In this document: positions 12,309-23,471 of the stretch, piece by piece
Position numbering within the stretch: position 1 is the first letter of the stretch
How the letters are laid out: the number at the start of each line of letters is the position of its first letter
NCBI GenBank assembly: GCA_016808115.1
Contig: JAEQBH010000986.1
Span: 1,672,436 to 1,736,435 of the forward strand
Source: Tetrastigma voinierianum
Taxonomy: Eukaryota > Streptophyta > Magnoliopsida > Vitales > Vitaceae
Length of the DNA stretch: 64,000 bases
Direction: 5' to 3'
Notes under the pieces: model-generated
What the model saw: the letters and a program-made list of their open reading frames with translations, nothing else
Told to the model about the DNA's origin: nothing
Database searches by the model: none
Program-made: the position numbers and the translations under genes

Positions 12309-14068
12309 TCAAGCCTTTGTTGGATTAGGCTGTTCGGTAATAGATCGTGCAACAGCAGCAGCCAAAGCAAGGGTGAAGTTAGCATCTTTAGTTAAGGATG
12401 CCACATATTCTTCCATCCTGCTGCAGCTGCTCTTCTTCTGGTATTCTTCCATGAAATTTCGAGGTCTTCTCGTCTCTGGAACTGTCCTTGGTCCCGGAAA
12501 GATTTTAGATCAAGAGTAATAGTAGGTTGAAATGGATCTGCAGTGGTAGGACATGGGAAATTAGCCACCAAGTCCTTGACTGGACTATCTAGTGAAGATG
12601 AGGAACCATTATGATCAGGTGGTCCATGGGTGTGTGTTCCTTCATAGGTTGCAACCAGAATTGAGTTATCCTGCATGCATCTCTGCACCTGCAGATAAAG
12701 AACATGGAAATTAGCTGAAATTATTCACACAGCTGACAAATTTATCAATAATGATATTGATCAAAATCATCATCTTCTTCTTTATACCTTTCACTGGGCA
12801 TCAGGAGCCATGGAGCATCTGAAGTAAGCTCTAGGAGATGGATTATCCTTTGTATCTTCTTGACCATATTTTCTCCATTGAAATCCATCTTTCACTGTCT
12901 GAAAATCGTGAGAAAAGTTAGTTATAGACAAAACAAAAAAAAAAAAAAAAAATTGAAACAAGTACTCCAAACATCATACTATTAAATTATAAATTTTTCC
13001 CCAAAGCGGAAGCTTGTAAGAATTTGGATTTGATATGAATATCATGCTTTTAATATACTTTCACGTGTAACCGTATACCTCATGTGGAAAGACAAACAAA
13101 CCAACGCAAACAAAGTCATTTATGAACTTCTAAATACACAAATGAAGAACGAATATTCAAATTGTAGAAAAGTGGCTTGAACCTGAACTCATGACCTCTC
13201 GTCAAACCAGGCTTTGATATCATGTTAAACTATCAATTTTCCCTAAAAGCTCAAACTCTTAGGATTTTAGTTTAGTATGATATTATGCTTTTAACACCTT
13301 CCTCATGAGTGGTTCCATACTCGTATATGGAGAGTCATTTGTGATCCCAGACCCGTACTTATGTAGAGAGACAAACAAACCAATGCAAACAGTCTTTTAT
13401 GGATCTTCAAATACATAAATAGAGAACAAATATTCAAATCGTAGAGAGGTGGCATGAACTTGAACCCATGACCTCGAACCAAACCTACCATGTCAAACTA
13501 CCAATTTTCCCTAAAAACTCAAACTCACAACACATACTCTGACAAGGGATGATAACTTACTAAGCTTTTGTCCTCAGGATTAGCTCTCACCAACACTTGT
13601 GATGCCTTAGCCACCGCCACTTCTTCGGACCTCGGCCTCTTGTTTGAGTGATGGTTTAGTTCAAGATCGGATGAAATGGTAACATTACTCGTCTGAAGAC
13701 GAGCTTGAAGAGCTTCATATTTACTATCAATAATTTCCAGAGCCAGCCGAAGATCTTCATTTTCTTTCCTCAGACGTTCCAACTCTATCTTAAGAACTTC
13801 CACCTGATCAAGAAATATCAATAAATCATCCATCTCTGAAATCATACATTAAACTCTAGTATGGAGTTTAATTTAAAAAAGAAAAAAAAAAATTGTATGA
13901 TGTTGTCCACTTTGTTCATCATGGTTTTGTTTGTGCGCATCTCTCCAAAAAGGCCTCGTACCGATTCCTAATGGAAGTGGGAATTTGGACGCACAGCCAT
14001 TAGCATAAATCAAAGGATTAATTAATTAGTACCTTGGTGTTGCAGGTACCACCATGAAGAGCAGCCAT
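12309..14068 (-). CDS. WRKY group IIa transcription factor, frame-broken, variant WRKYGQE
   Basis: A WRKY18/40/60-type (group IIa) factor, which would act in the nucleus on W-box promoters of defence and stress genes. Exons on the minus strand: 14068-14033 (MAALHGGTCNTK), 13803-13561 (leucine-zipper coiled coil, VEVLKIELERLRKENEDL), 12898-12788 (WRKY domain) and 12688-12309 (CMQDNSILVATYEGTHTH and C terminus). Splice phases agree at all three introns. Odd features: the heptapeptide reads WRKYGQE, followed by D where V is usual. The exon end has lost bases, so the second zinc-finger Cys (TGC) falls out of frame and a TGA appears. Near 12505 the frame shifts again: the conserved tail RMEEYVASLTKDANFTLALA continues in another frame to the TGA at 12309-12311. 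The C-x-C-x-HxH finger pieces are all still present in the DNA. It is a recent pseudogene or carries assembly indels. Confidence 0.85.
12975..13525. repeat. Tandem ~250-bp repeat inside WRKY intron 2
   Basis: Two full copies and a partial third lie head to tail, starting near 12975, 13218 and 13489. Each opens with a variant of ATGTTAAACTATCAATTTTCC, continues with TATGATATTATGCTTTTAA and carries ACAAACAAACCAATGCAAAC further on. Copies differ by substitutions and small indels, so the duplication is not recent. It lies wholly in the intron between the coiled-coil and WRKY-domain exons. The family was not recognised. Confidence 0.7.
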
Positions 14069-15065
14069 GAATGAGGCTAGGGAGGATGAATTTGATTCAG
14101 ACTTCCAGAAGGAAAATAAAAAAAAAATAAAAAAAAAGATGAATGAATGAGGGAAATACTTTTTCTTATACTAATTTTCTCATGCAGTGATTGATTAAAG
14201 ACCGTCTTCTTCACGCAGCCCACCGTGTGATTGATCATCAAGTGGGGTGGGGGTGGGGGTGGTGGCTGCTTTCTCTCACTTTCTCTCCCTCGCTATCTGA
14301 TGAGAAAAAAGGGAGTCAAGTCTTAGTTGTCAGTACGAAAATTTCAAATAAAAAATCCATGCATTGGAAATTTTGATCCAAACCCACTTATATAAATAAA
14401 CTTTGAATAATGATGATGTAGAGATGGAAAGAAAATTCTCACGTAATGCATGTGGATGGTGTCGACTTCCATGATGTAACCCTTAGCTTAAAACTTTCCT
14501 TCTACTTTTCTTTTTCGTCCCACTGGTTTTATTAGTTCATGGTTTTGTGTTGATTCAACGTGTTTGAGGGTGCAAGCTAAACTCCAAGACTTGAATATTC
14601 TTCGTCATTCAATTATTTATTATTATAAAATTTAAAAAGATTATTTGTTAACGTATATATGATTAGGAAAAGCTTCTTATGCTCTTGCTTTTTTTTACAA
14701 GCCCAAGGATTTGATCTGCAACTTTGCGTATCTGCTGTCTTTAAAAAAAAACAAAAAAAGAAAACACTTCTGTAATGGAAATACTTAATTTCTTCTAATC
14801 AAATTTTGGATGGTTCAGATCTTGAGCAGAGGTTTCATTTCTTTTCTCATTTCTTTTTCTTTTTACATTTATTCACTTTAGGTATCATCTAATAGAATTA
14901 TGGTCTTACGATATTCAAGCTTAAAATCTTCCAATTCTTATCTCACTCCTTTATTACTTGAGCTAAGCTTCTAAAAGCGAAGAGAAGTTTCTTAATCGTG
15001 AATATTAAGAGTGCTATAATGTTTGAAAAAATGAAGAGAATTTGTACAAGATAGAATATAGGTTG
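14069..15065. other. Promoter-side intergenic region of the first WRKY gene
   Basis: No gene was recognised. It holds A-rich runs (14116-14137), a G/T-rich tract at 14240-14262 (GGGGTGGGGGTGGGGGTGG, potential G-quadruplex) and the W-box at 14314. The rest is AT-rich without recognisable repeats. Confidence 0.45.
14314..14319 (-). promoter_or_regulatory. W-box upstream of the frame-broken WRKY gene
   Basis: AGTCAA on the plus strand reads TTGACT on the gene strand, the core W-box bound by WRKY proteins, about 246 bp upstream of the ATG. Group IIa WRKY genes are known to be auto- and cross-regulated through W-boxes. A single 6-bp match is weak evidence. Confidence 0.35.
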
Positions 15066-15200
15066 CACTACAAGAAAAAAGTGTTTAGGTCGTGGTAACA
15101 AACAATCACCAAATCTTATCCTCTCGTGACATAAAATAATAGTCATAGACACTTGAAATTGTGATCCAGCATCACAATAATAGGCGTGATAAAAAAAGTG
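15066..15200 (+). mobile_element. Isolated CACTA (En/Spm)-type terminus
   Basis: CACTACAAGAAAAAAGTG at 15066 matches the terminal inverted repeat start typical of plant CACTA transposons, followed by AT-rich subterminal sequence. No matching opposite terminus (CTTGTAGTG next to T-runs) was found nearby outside coding sequence, so this is a truncated remnant or a chance match. No transposase was seen. Confidence 0.45.
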
Positions 15201-15539
15201 TTGTTGTTGTTTTTAAAAACCGTTTTTAAAATAACAAAAGTTTTTTGAAACTATGAAATGCTTTTAATTCATTTTAATTTTGTTTAAAAATAGTTTATGC
15301 ATCTAATGCTTTATTTTTAATCGTTTTAAGTGCTTCTATAATTACTTTAAAATAACATTGGAAAGCTATATACTCGAAAATAATGCTTCGAGAACTAAAG
15401 GAAACAATTAAAAATAATAAAAAGACTCACTAAAACCATTCTATTTTTCTAATAATCGAAAATAAATACATTATTTTGTAAATAATAGAAAATTGTTATA
15501 GAATTTCATTAATTTGTTTGAATTTTAAATTTGTTTTTA

Positions 15540-16072
15540 CATATCTAAAAACCCTAGTCGTCCCTTCCCTTTGCTCTCTCTTTCAAGGCCTTTTTCGGAG
15601 GAAGGGTGATTTTTATTTTTTGTCATTCTTAGCTTGAAATCACATCTTCTATCATTTTCTTCCATAGATATGGGTTTTCTTTTCTAATAAAGTGGTTTCT
15701 TCCATATCAATCTGGATTTGTCTTTGTTTTTTCATGTTTTTATCATCGACTTGTTGTGATGTGTAATTGTGTCATTGACGGTTAGTTTCTTCATGAGTTT
15801 TCGAGTTAGTAGTTCAGATAGCAATGTTCGATCTTACAATGTCATTAGATCAAATCATATTCGTCAGTATGATGGAGATCTGGAATTTCAGGTATTCTCG
15901 ATATTTTTTTATTTTCAAATATATAGGCATTGAACTGATATTTTTTGCTATTAACCTTAATGTTGCGTTATCTTTTAAAGTTTATAACACTTTTAATTTT
16001 ATGTTTCTATCAATTATATTGCTAACCTGAATAAATAAATTTATCTATTTTCAAAAAAAAAAAAAAATTGTT
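15540..16072 (+). repeat. A-tailed ~500-bp repeat family, copy 1
   Basis: It starts with CT-rich sequence after AAAACCCTAG and shares the landmarks of the family: GTCAGTAT near the middle, AAATATATAGG, TTATTAACCT, then ATTTTATGTTTCTATC. It ends in an A-run at 16053-16067. Copies 3-5 show the same order with more divergence. No reading frame is conserved, so a non-coding retroposon is the simplest reading. Confidence 0.6.
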
Positions 16073-16618
16073 ATAAAAACAATTATCAAACATACCCTTA
16101 TCATTGATATCAAAATTCCATTCTACAACTAATGTAACTTTAGATGGCTAAATCCTAAGAATGACAAAAGAAATTTTACATAACCTCATTGAAAGTTAAT
16201 TAGTTTTTAAACGACTAAGTTTTTAATTTTAACAAGTCAGGATGGATGTTTAAAGGATATCTAATAATTTTCTCACCCCAAGGAAAAAGTATATTATTAT
16301 TTAATTAAAAATCTTAAATTGTTAAAATTATTATTATATTTGCTAAAGATATTTTAAAAGTATAATTATTTAAAGCACACTTGAAATACTACCAAAATAG
16401 ATACTTTAATTGAATGGTAAGGGATTCTCTCACAAACTATATAAAGTACTTTTATTTAGTTTGTCATTAAAGTTTATAGTCACCTTCATCATTGTTAGTT
16501 TCTTAACTAAATTCTATTTGTTTTTTTTTTTTTTAAACTTGTCGTGTTACTTTTGATCCAAATGACCTCAAATTAAAGACAAATGTGACTTTATGCTAAT
16601 TAAAAATCTAATTATGTT

Positions 16619-16767
16619 TGAAGAGAGACTTGAGTCTTTGTATATATTAATTGTGAATTACAAATACAAGAAGAGGTCTTATATAGGCTAGGCTATACAA
16701 CCCTAATAAAATACAAATTGCAACCCTAGTAAAATACAAAATAATCTAACAATATAATAATCTAACA
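16619..16767 (-). repeat. Copia-2 3' LTR
   Basis: 149 bp, TG...CA ends, preceded by TSD ATGTT. It aligns end to end with 20547-20696. Confidence 0.93.
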
Positions 16768-16869
16768 TCCCCCCTCAAACTCATGGTGGTTTAAAAGAAA
16801 CTATTATGAGTTTGGAAGCTAAAGCTCGAAAAGTTCCTAGAGGAAGTGGTTTGGTGAAGATATCAATTA

Positions 16870-19826
16870 ACTAATCCTGAGAGGAAACAGACTGAAGTGT
16901 GAGTGTACCTTGAAGCAGATGATGACGAATGAAGTGACAATCAATCTCAATATGTTTAGTACGTTCATGGAAGACATCATTATGAGCAATTTGAATAGCA
17001 CTTCGATTATCACAATGAAATTTAGTTGCAGTGGAACAGTCAACACCAAGATCCCATAGTAACCAACGTAACCAAATAAGTTCACCAGAGTAGCTTGTCT
17101 GCTCTATATTCTCGCCTAATGCTGAACGAAAGTAACGATCGCTTGTTTCTTGCTTCTCCAAGAGATAAGAGAATCATCTAGAAGAAAACAATATCCTGTA
17201 ATAGATCGACGATCAGTGGGATTACTTGCCCAATCTGCATCTGAATATGCCTGAAGAGTTAATGAAGAATGGGAAGAAAAATGAAGACCATTAAATATGG
17301 TGCCTTTCAAATATCGAAGAATCCTGAGAACGGCAGCATAATAAGGAGACTTAGGGGCAGCCATAAACTGACTGACTACATGAACTCAGGAAAGAATGTG
17401 GCGAGTAATAGTGAGATAGATTAGACTCCCAACAAGCTGTCTGTAGAGAGTAGCATCAGATAGTGATTCGCCATCATGAGAATTGAGGCGACAATTATAC
17501 TCAATAGGTGTGTCGACTATCTTGTTATCAGTGATACTGACTCGAGATATCAAATCAGAAGTATACTTGGCCTGAGTAAGATAATAACCATCTGCAGAAG
17601 AAGAAACTTCTAGACCAAGAAAGTAATTAAGAGGGTCGAGATCTTTCATTTCAAATTGATGACCAAGAAAGTGCTTTAGATCCTAAATACCCTGCATATC
17701 ATCACCTGTAATAATCATATCATCGACATACAAGAGAAGAATAGTAATACCATGACCAAACCATCTCAGAAAAAGAATTGTATCAAAAGAACTGCCTGAA
17801 AAACCATGCTGAGAGATAGTAGAACTGAACTTTGCAAACCATGCTCGAGGAGCTTGTTTAAGCCCATAAAGTGTCTACCGTAGTCGAAATACTCTGTGAG
17901 GGAACCCCGGAGGGTGAGAGTAACCAGGAGGAAGCTTCATATAGACTTCCTCTGAGAGTTCACCATTAAGAAAAGCATTTTTGATATCCATCTGAAAGAA
18001 TGGCCATTTGCGAGCCGCAGAAACGACAATAAGAGTCATGACAGAAGAAAGTCGAGCCACAAGAGCAAAAGTCTCCTCATAATCAATCCCATACTCCTGA
18101 GTAAAACCGCTTGTAACAAGGCGAGCCTTGTAGCGATCAACAGTGCCATCCGATCGAGTCTTGATCTTATAAACTCATTTACAACCGATAGTAGATTTTC
18201 CAGAGGGGAGATCAACCAGATCCCATGTTCCAGTTTTATGCAGTGCATCCAACTCTTCTTTCATAGCTTACTACCATAAAGGGTTAGAGGAAGCCTCATG
18301 AAAAGTCTGAGGTTCCTGGAGAGAAGCAAGAGCAGAAAAGCAATGAAAGTCACGAAGGTGAGAATGAAGAGTAGTTACCTGATGGGAACGACGAAGTGCA
18401 TGAGAGTCAGAAGGACCAATAGGATCCACAGTTGGGGTAGTATTAGTGGACACGTCGATGATTAGTGCGGGAAGCTTATTAGATGCATGAGAAGGAACAT
18501 CAGTAATAGAAGGAGGTGACTCCTCAGGAAAAAGGTCAAGGAGAGGATTGGTAGAGGGAATAAGGGAAATAGGAACATGAGGTAGTTGGTAAAACATTTT
18601 GTGTTCCCAAAAGACCACATGCCGAGAAACACGGAAGACGCCATAATGGGATCATAACACCTATAACCTTTACCAATTCCATACCCAAGAAAACAATACA
18701 AACGTGAGAATCAGATTGAAGTTTGTTTCTTTCATGATCATGAAGAAAAACAAAATGCACACATCCAAAGACTTAAGTAAGTCATAGATGGTAAGAACCA
18801 AACAACATATCATAAGGAGTTTGATTATGAACAATGGGAGAAGGACATCGATTGATGGTGTAAATAGCAGTAAGAGAAGCTTCCCCCCAAAACTGAGAAG
18901 GAGTAGAAGCGGCAATAGTAGTAGCACGAACAATATCAAGAATATGACGAAGTTTGCGCTCAACCTTGCCATTTTGCTAAGAAGTGCCTGCATAAGAAGA
19001 ATGAGGAACAGTACCAAATTGATGTAGAATAAAGGTAAATTCATGGGCTTTATACTCTTGGGCATTATAAGATCTGAAAACTTTTATAGGTTTAGAAAAC
19101 TGTGTTTCAATCATTTTGGTAAAGTCACGATATATTTGATAAAGTTCAAAACGATTTTTGAAGTGATAAATCCAAGTATATTGGGAAAAATCATCCACAA
19201 AAATAACAAAGTAACGTGACCCACCAGGAGTAGAAATGGGAGAGGGGCCCCATACATCAAAATGAATAAGATCAAAAGAAGAAAGAGCATGAGAAACACT
19301 GTTATTAAATGGTAAAGGCGGAGCCATAAATTGACAAGGCATACAATCAAAACTCTTATTTGAAACCGAGCCTAACAAACCCCTAGAAACTAGTCGTTTA
19401 ACCCTAGAGATGGATGCATGACCAAGGCGAGAATGTCATAAAGTAAGAGAAGAAGTGCTCTGTCCTAAGATGGCAAAAGCAGAGAGACGAGAGGACGGTA
19501 AATGAAGAAAGATGAGTTCAAACAACCTTCCGACCTTATGGGTGGTCCCAATGATCTGTCCCGTCTGAGAATCCTGCACAACCACACCAATAGAGGAAAA
19601 GGTTAAAGAAAAACCAAGTTCAGTGAGTTGCCCAACAGAAAGAAGATTATGAATGAGTTTGGGAATTTAGTAAACATTGGAAACAGACAAGGCTGGTGTA
19701 GAGACATTATCAAGATGAGAGACATGTATAGGAGAACCATTTGCAGTGTATATGGTAGGGAGAGAAGTAGAAGTGTGTGAAGGTACAACATCAGGAGAAG
19801 ATGTCATATGATTGCATTAGGATCCT
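16870..19826 (-). pseudogene. Copia-2 pol (protease part, integrase, RT, RNase H), broken
   Basis: Read 5' to 3' on the minus strand. A protease fragment begins abruptly at CNHMT (about 19826) and runs to about 19400. The integrase is at 19378-18977 (FDVWGPSP, VIFVDDFSQYTW). RT runs about 18250-17386, with the YVDD active site near 17720-17735. RNase H spans 17364-16871 (YSDADWASNPTDRRSITGY, NRSAIQIAHND, KHIEIDCHF). Several stops and frame changes interrupt it. The upstream gag/protease start is missing from this strand and is found inverted at 19816-20340. Confidence 0.88.
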
Positions 19827-20340
19827 TTATTAACAATCTCACAAGCTATTCATAAGTTAGTTGATAATGAGACCCGTCTTCAGACTGAACCCATTTCTAT
19901 CCAGACCATGGTTCTTGCTACTCTAGTCACTGTTCCGCAGACTGTTACTCTTGTTTTTCCTTATATCAGTTCACTTATCTATCTTTCCAAAGGCAAAGGG
20001 AATAATGTCAGACAACATAACAATAAGAAGTCTCTTCTTATCTATAGTTTCTGTAAAAACAAAGGTCATTATGTTGAAACCTATTACACTCGTCAACGTA
20101 TTCTTTAGAACACTGCTGCTTTGACCCAGTCTGAATTATCAGTTATGGACTCTCATTCCAAGTCTTGTCCTGCCTCATCTCTCTCTATAGCAGATTTATA
20201 GGATATGGTTAATCAGGTTCATCTTCCATCTTCTAAAGGCATCCGATGATCGCTTCTTTCTACGATATCATGTACTTCTCCTATGTGGCTTCTTGATTTT
20301 GCTTGCTGTAATCAGAATGCACCTTGTCAAATTTTCTAAG
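19816..20340 (+). pseudogene. Inverted gag/protease-start block inside Copia-2
   Basis: Although Copia-2 pol runs on the minus strand, this block encodes the C-terminal gag and the start of protease on the plus strand. It holds a zinc-knuckle relic, YSFCKNKGHYVETYY, in which the first and last Cys of Cx2Cx4Hx4C are both Tyr. At 20285-20320 it reads WLLDFACCNQ, a degraded copy of the protease opening (usually WLLDSACCNHMT). The minus-strand pol resumes at CNHMT at about 19826, exactly where this block leaves off. Its left edge, near 19816, joins the end of the minus-strand protease. The likely explanation is an internal inversion of this element. Confidence 0.8.
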
Positions 20341-20546
20341 ACCAACCCGGATGATGGCAAAGTCAATGGCTGACGGGTGAAGCCAACTAAGCAAGTCAAC
20401 GGCAAATAAGCGGTCACGGCCTAAAAAAGCAAAAGAAAATTCTGGCAAACGATGGTGTTTGCCGGAAAAAGAAGCTATACGGTGGCTGTAATGCTTAGAC
20501 CGTGAGAGCAGCGAAAAAAAAAATCAAAGAACCTACTCTGATACCA
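20341..20546 (-). other. Copia-2 leader
   Basis: Between the inverted block and the 5' LTR lies about 200 bp of more GC-rich sequence with no gag frame. It begins (minus strand) with the primer-binding site. It looks like the untranslated leader, implying that the N-terminal gag is deleted. Confidence 0.55.
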
Positions 20547-20696
20547 TGAAGAAAGACTTGATTATTTGTATATATTAACTGTGAATTACAAGTACAAGAG
20601 GAGGCCTTATATAGTTTAAGCTATACAACCCTAATAAAATACAAATTACAATCCTAGTCAAATATAAAATAAATCTAACAATATAATAATCTAACA
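20547..20696 (-). repeat. Copia-2 5' LTR
   Basis: 150 bp, followed by TSD ATGTT at 20697-20701. The adjoining initiator-Met primer-binding site shows that this is the 5' end of a minus-strand element. Confidence 0.93.
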
Positions 20697-21629
20697 ATGT
20701 TAAAGCATTTCGTCAATCATGAAAAAGAGATATTTTATAGCCAACTTATTCAATTTAAAAAGAAACACGGTATGACTAATGGGTTGAAATGTATGACTAA
20801 TTAATTACAAATTGATTTCTCACATAATATTAATAGGAATATATGAAAAAAATAAATAAATGTTGATTTAACCTCCATATGATTTAAAAGCGAGTATGTA
20901 CTTATGACATCAACCTTAAATAAAGTTAAACCTCAAAAAAACAGTGATTAAGTAATATCAATCATTAATTATTATGTAAATATCAATTTTAAGATGTCAC
21001 AAACAATACTAGAAACATATTTAATTTATGGATACCTCCTAAACTTATTAATCTATATAATTAGTATGTTTTATATCAAATTACATAAATTTTTTATAAT
21101 ACGTTATCTTATAAAATGATCGAACTATTCATTTAACAGGTTAACTAAATAACGAGATAGACAAAAAGGAAAACGAAATTATATAATCAAAATCATAAAT
21201 ATATAATATTAATATTTATCCATATTTTACACTCGAATATGCTAGTTCTTATAGCAATTCTAACAATTTGAAATTAGAAGTTCGTAAACTTGACTTATCT
21301 GTGGAATTTGTAATGAGTCAAAGATGAATAGGTGGTGGAAACTTTACGTTCGTGAAACACGATAGCGTCATTTTTTGGACATATCTAAAGAAAACATTTG
21401 GGGAAAAAAAAAAAAAAGGTAAACATATTAGAAAGAAAAAAGTGAGAATATTGTTTGGAAATAAATAATCTATCAACTATCTTAACACATTATATTCTAA
21501 ATGCTATGACAGGTTTGGGACGTGACAACCCTTTCCCAACCCGTATTTCAAAAATAAATAGAACAGGATGAGACATGTATAATAGGTACAAGAAATGTAT
21601 AATAGATATGAGAAATTCTCAAATCCGTC

Positions 21630-23471
21630 TCGTTTAACTACTATTTATTTTAAAATTTTTAATTATATAAAATTAATATTTTTTATAAATTATTTTATTA
21701 AAAATAGTTTTTTGTTATTATATATTAAAACATATATAAAAAATAAAATAAAAGCTTCTCCAATAATATATATATATCTTAATTATAAAAGAGAAAGTGG
21801 GCTTGGGATGAGGCCCCTCTTTCTTTCACCTTTGTTTCCTATTATGCCCATTGATACTTTAGGTATTTACAAGAGAAGATGTTATCATTCGTCTTACCAC
21901 CTTCAGTACCTTCAGAGGCTGGATTTCAGATTTTGCTCCATTGTTTTGTCTCCATCCCTATCGTCATTTGCTCAGATTCCATCTGCTCTTTTGTCGCTTA
22001 CCTCGATGTTATTCTCTTTTAGGCAAGTGTATTCGTCTTTATTGCTCAAATTTCGTCTTTATCGTTTTTTCCATTTTTACCATTTTTGTGTTGTTCTTCT
22101 TGTTCTGTAAAACAAAAGACAAGAAAACCGTGCTTTATAGTCATAAATATTTTTCAAAATAAGATGTTTTCTGATAACATCTTTTAGGTTGTGTTCGGTA
22201 TAACAAAGTAGTTATTTTCTTATATTTGATTGTAAGATGAAAATTTCCGTAAAGATAATTAAATATAAATAAAATCACTTAAAAACTTATTTATTTTAAA
22301 TTTTTAAATTTTTATATCAATAAGCTAATATAGATAAAATAAGTTTGAGTAGTAAATAAAAATAATATGTTACATATAACTCTAATTTTCTTTTTTATTC
22401 AATTTTCTTTTTTTTTTTAATTTTTCTTTTTATTTTCTTTTCCTTTATAGTTTCCTTCAAAATTTATGAGAATCAAATATGGCATTAGGGGCATGTTTGG
22501 TTCTATTTTTGAAAAATGTTTATGAGAACGATTTTTAAAAACACAAAAAACACAATTTCGATGTTTTCTCAAAACTGTATTCTAGTTCTTTGAATTTAGT
22601 GTTTTCTGTGTTTTTTTCATAACAAAAGAAAATTATAAATCAAATATATTCTCCTTGTTTTTTGAGAACAAAACAAGAACAAATGTGCATTTAATTTCTT
22701 TAACTTATTTTTTAACAACTATTTTGAAAAATACTTTTACAAAACTAGAATAATTAAAAAGAAAATATTAGATATATATTTTTATTTTATATACATTTAA
22801 AATCATTAAAAAACCGTTCAAAAACATGTTTTTGTTCTCAAATCATGAATAACAATTCTAAAAAAAATTATTATAAAAACTATTTGTAGAACCTTTTTCG
22901 AAAATAATTATCGAAGAATCCTAAGAGCTTGTTTGGTTCTTGTTTTTAAAATTGATGTTAAAAATGGTTTTTGAAAACATAGAGAACACTGTTTTTGTGT
23001 TTTTCGAAAACTGTTCTTGTTATTTTAATTTAGTGTTTTCTATGTTGTTTTTTTTCATAATAAAAAAAGGGAAACAAATATGTTTTTTCATGTTTTCCTT
23101 ATTCTCTTTATTTTTGAAAACAAAAAACATTTTTTAAATTTTATAACAAAAATTGGCCTACAACTTTTTTTTTTTTTTTTGACATCTATACACTTTTGTA
23201 TTACTTCATAGTTTTCATAGTTTCTAATCGTTATAAATTTATACCCATTGAGACTCGAAACCCAAACCCCTTCCTATGCTCTTAACTCTTTTCCTTCTTT
23301 TATTTCTCTTTGTTGAAGGACTTTTGGGTTGGTCGTGGTAGTTAAAGAAGGAAAGGAGTAAGGAGTTGTAATTCGGTTGAGTCATGAGCTAATAGTGTAA
23401 ATTACTTGTTTGTCTTCTTGACGGCTTTTAAAAACCATATTCACGAGTTAGTTTGAATTCTTCCAACCAAA
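21630..23471. other. Segment present only in duplication unit 1
   Basis: In unit 2 the flanks of this segment are joined directly (near 26500-26506), so it is either an insertion in unit 1 or a deletion from unit 2. It is AT-rich. It contains two relatives of the TTGTTTGGTTC MITE-like family (from 22488 and from 22925). A 171-codon frame at 21595-22110 shows no domain and is judged accidental. Confidence 0.5.
22925..23145 (+). mobile_element. GCTTGTTTGGTTC MITE-like repeat
   Basis: It begins GAGCTTGTTTGGTTCTTG and carries the internal motifs GAACACTGTTTTTGTG and TAGTGTTTTCTATGTTGTT. The same motifs occur in reverse complement at 28385-28630 and 44365-44580, and a relative starts at 22488. 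It is AT-rich, partly fold-back and without coding capacity. Confidence 0.5.

Larger units (their letters stand above)
16619..20696 (-). mobile_element. Copia-2, LTR retrotransposon with both LTRs and 5-bp TSD
   Basis: Both LTRs begin TG and end CA on the plus strand: 16619-16767 and 20547-20696. Target-site duplications ATGTT flank it at 16614-16618 and 20697-20701. Reading on the minus strand, the primer-binding site TGGTATCAGAG (initiator Met tRNA type) sits at 20536-20546 next to the right (5') LTR, and the polypurine tract GAGGGGGGA at 16768-16776 abuts the left (3') LTR. Short LTRs of about 150 bp fit the Ale/Retrofit-type lineages. At 4.08 kb it is shorter than intact relatives because most of gag is missing. 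I count about 14 differences between the two LTRs. Confidence 0.95.

Noticed and set aside
18670..19065. 131-codon Leu-rich frame (-)
   Set aside because: Overlaps Copia-2 integrase in another frame; a shadow of the real coding frame.
21595..22110. 171-codon open frame (+)
   Set aside because: AT-rich, composed mostly of Phe/Leu/Tyr/Ser, no domain, no conserved start context; its first part runs into sequence shared with a non-coding duplicate that lacks the frame.
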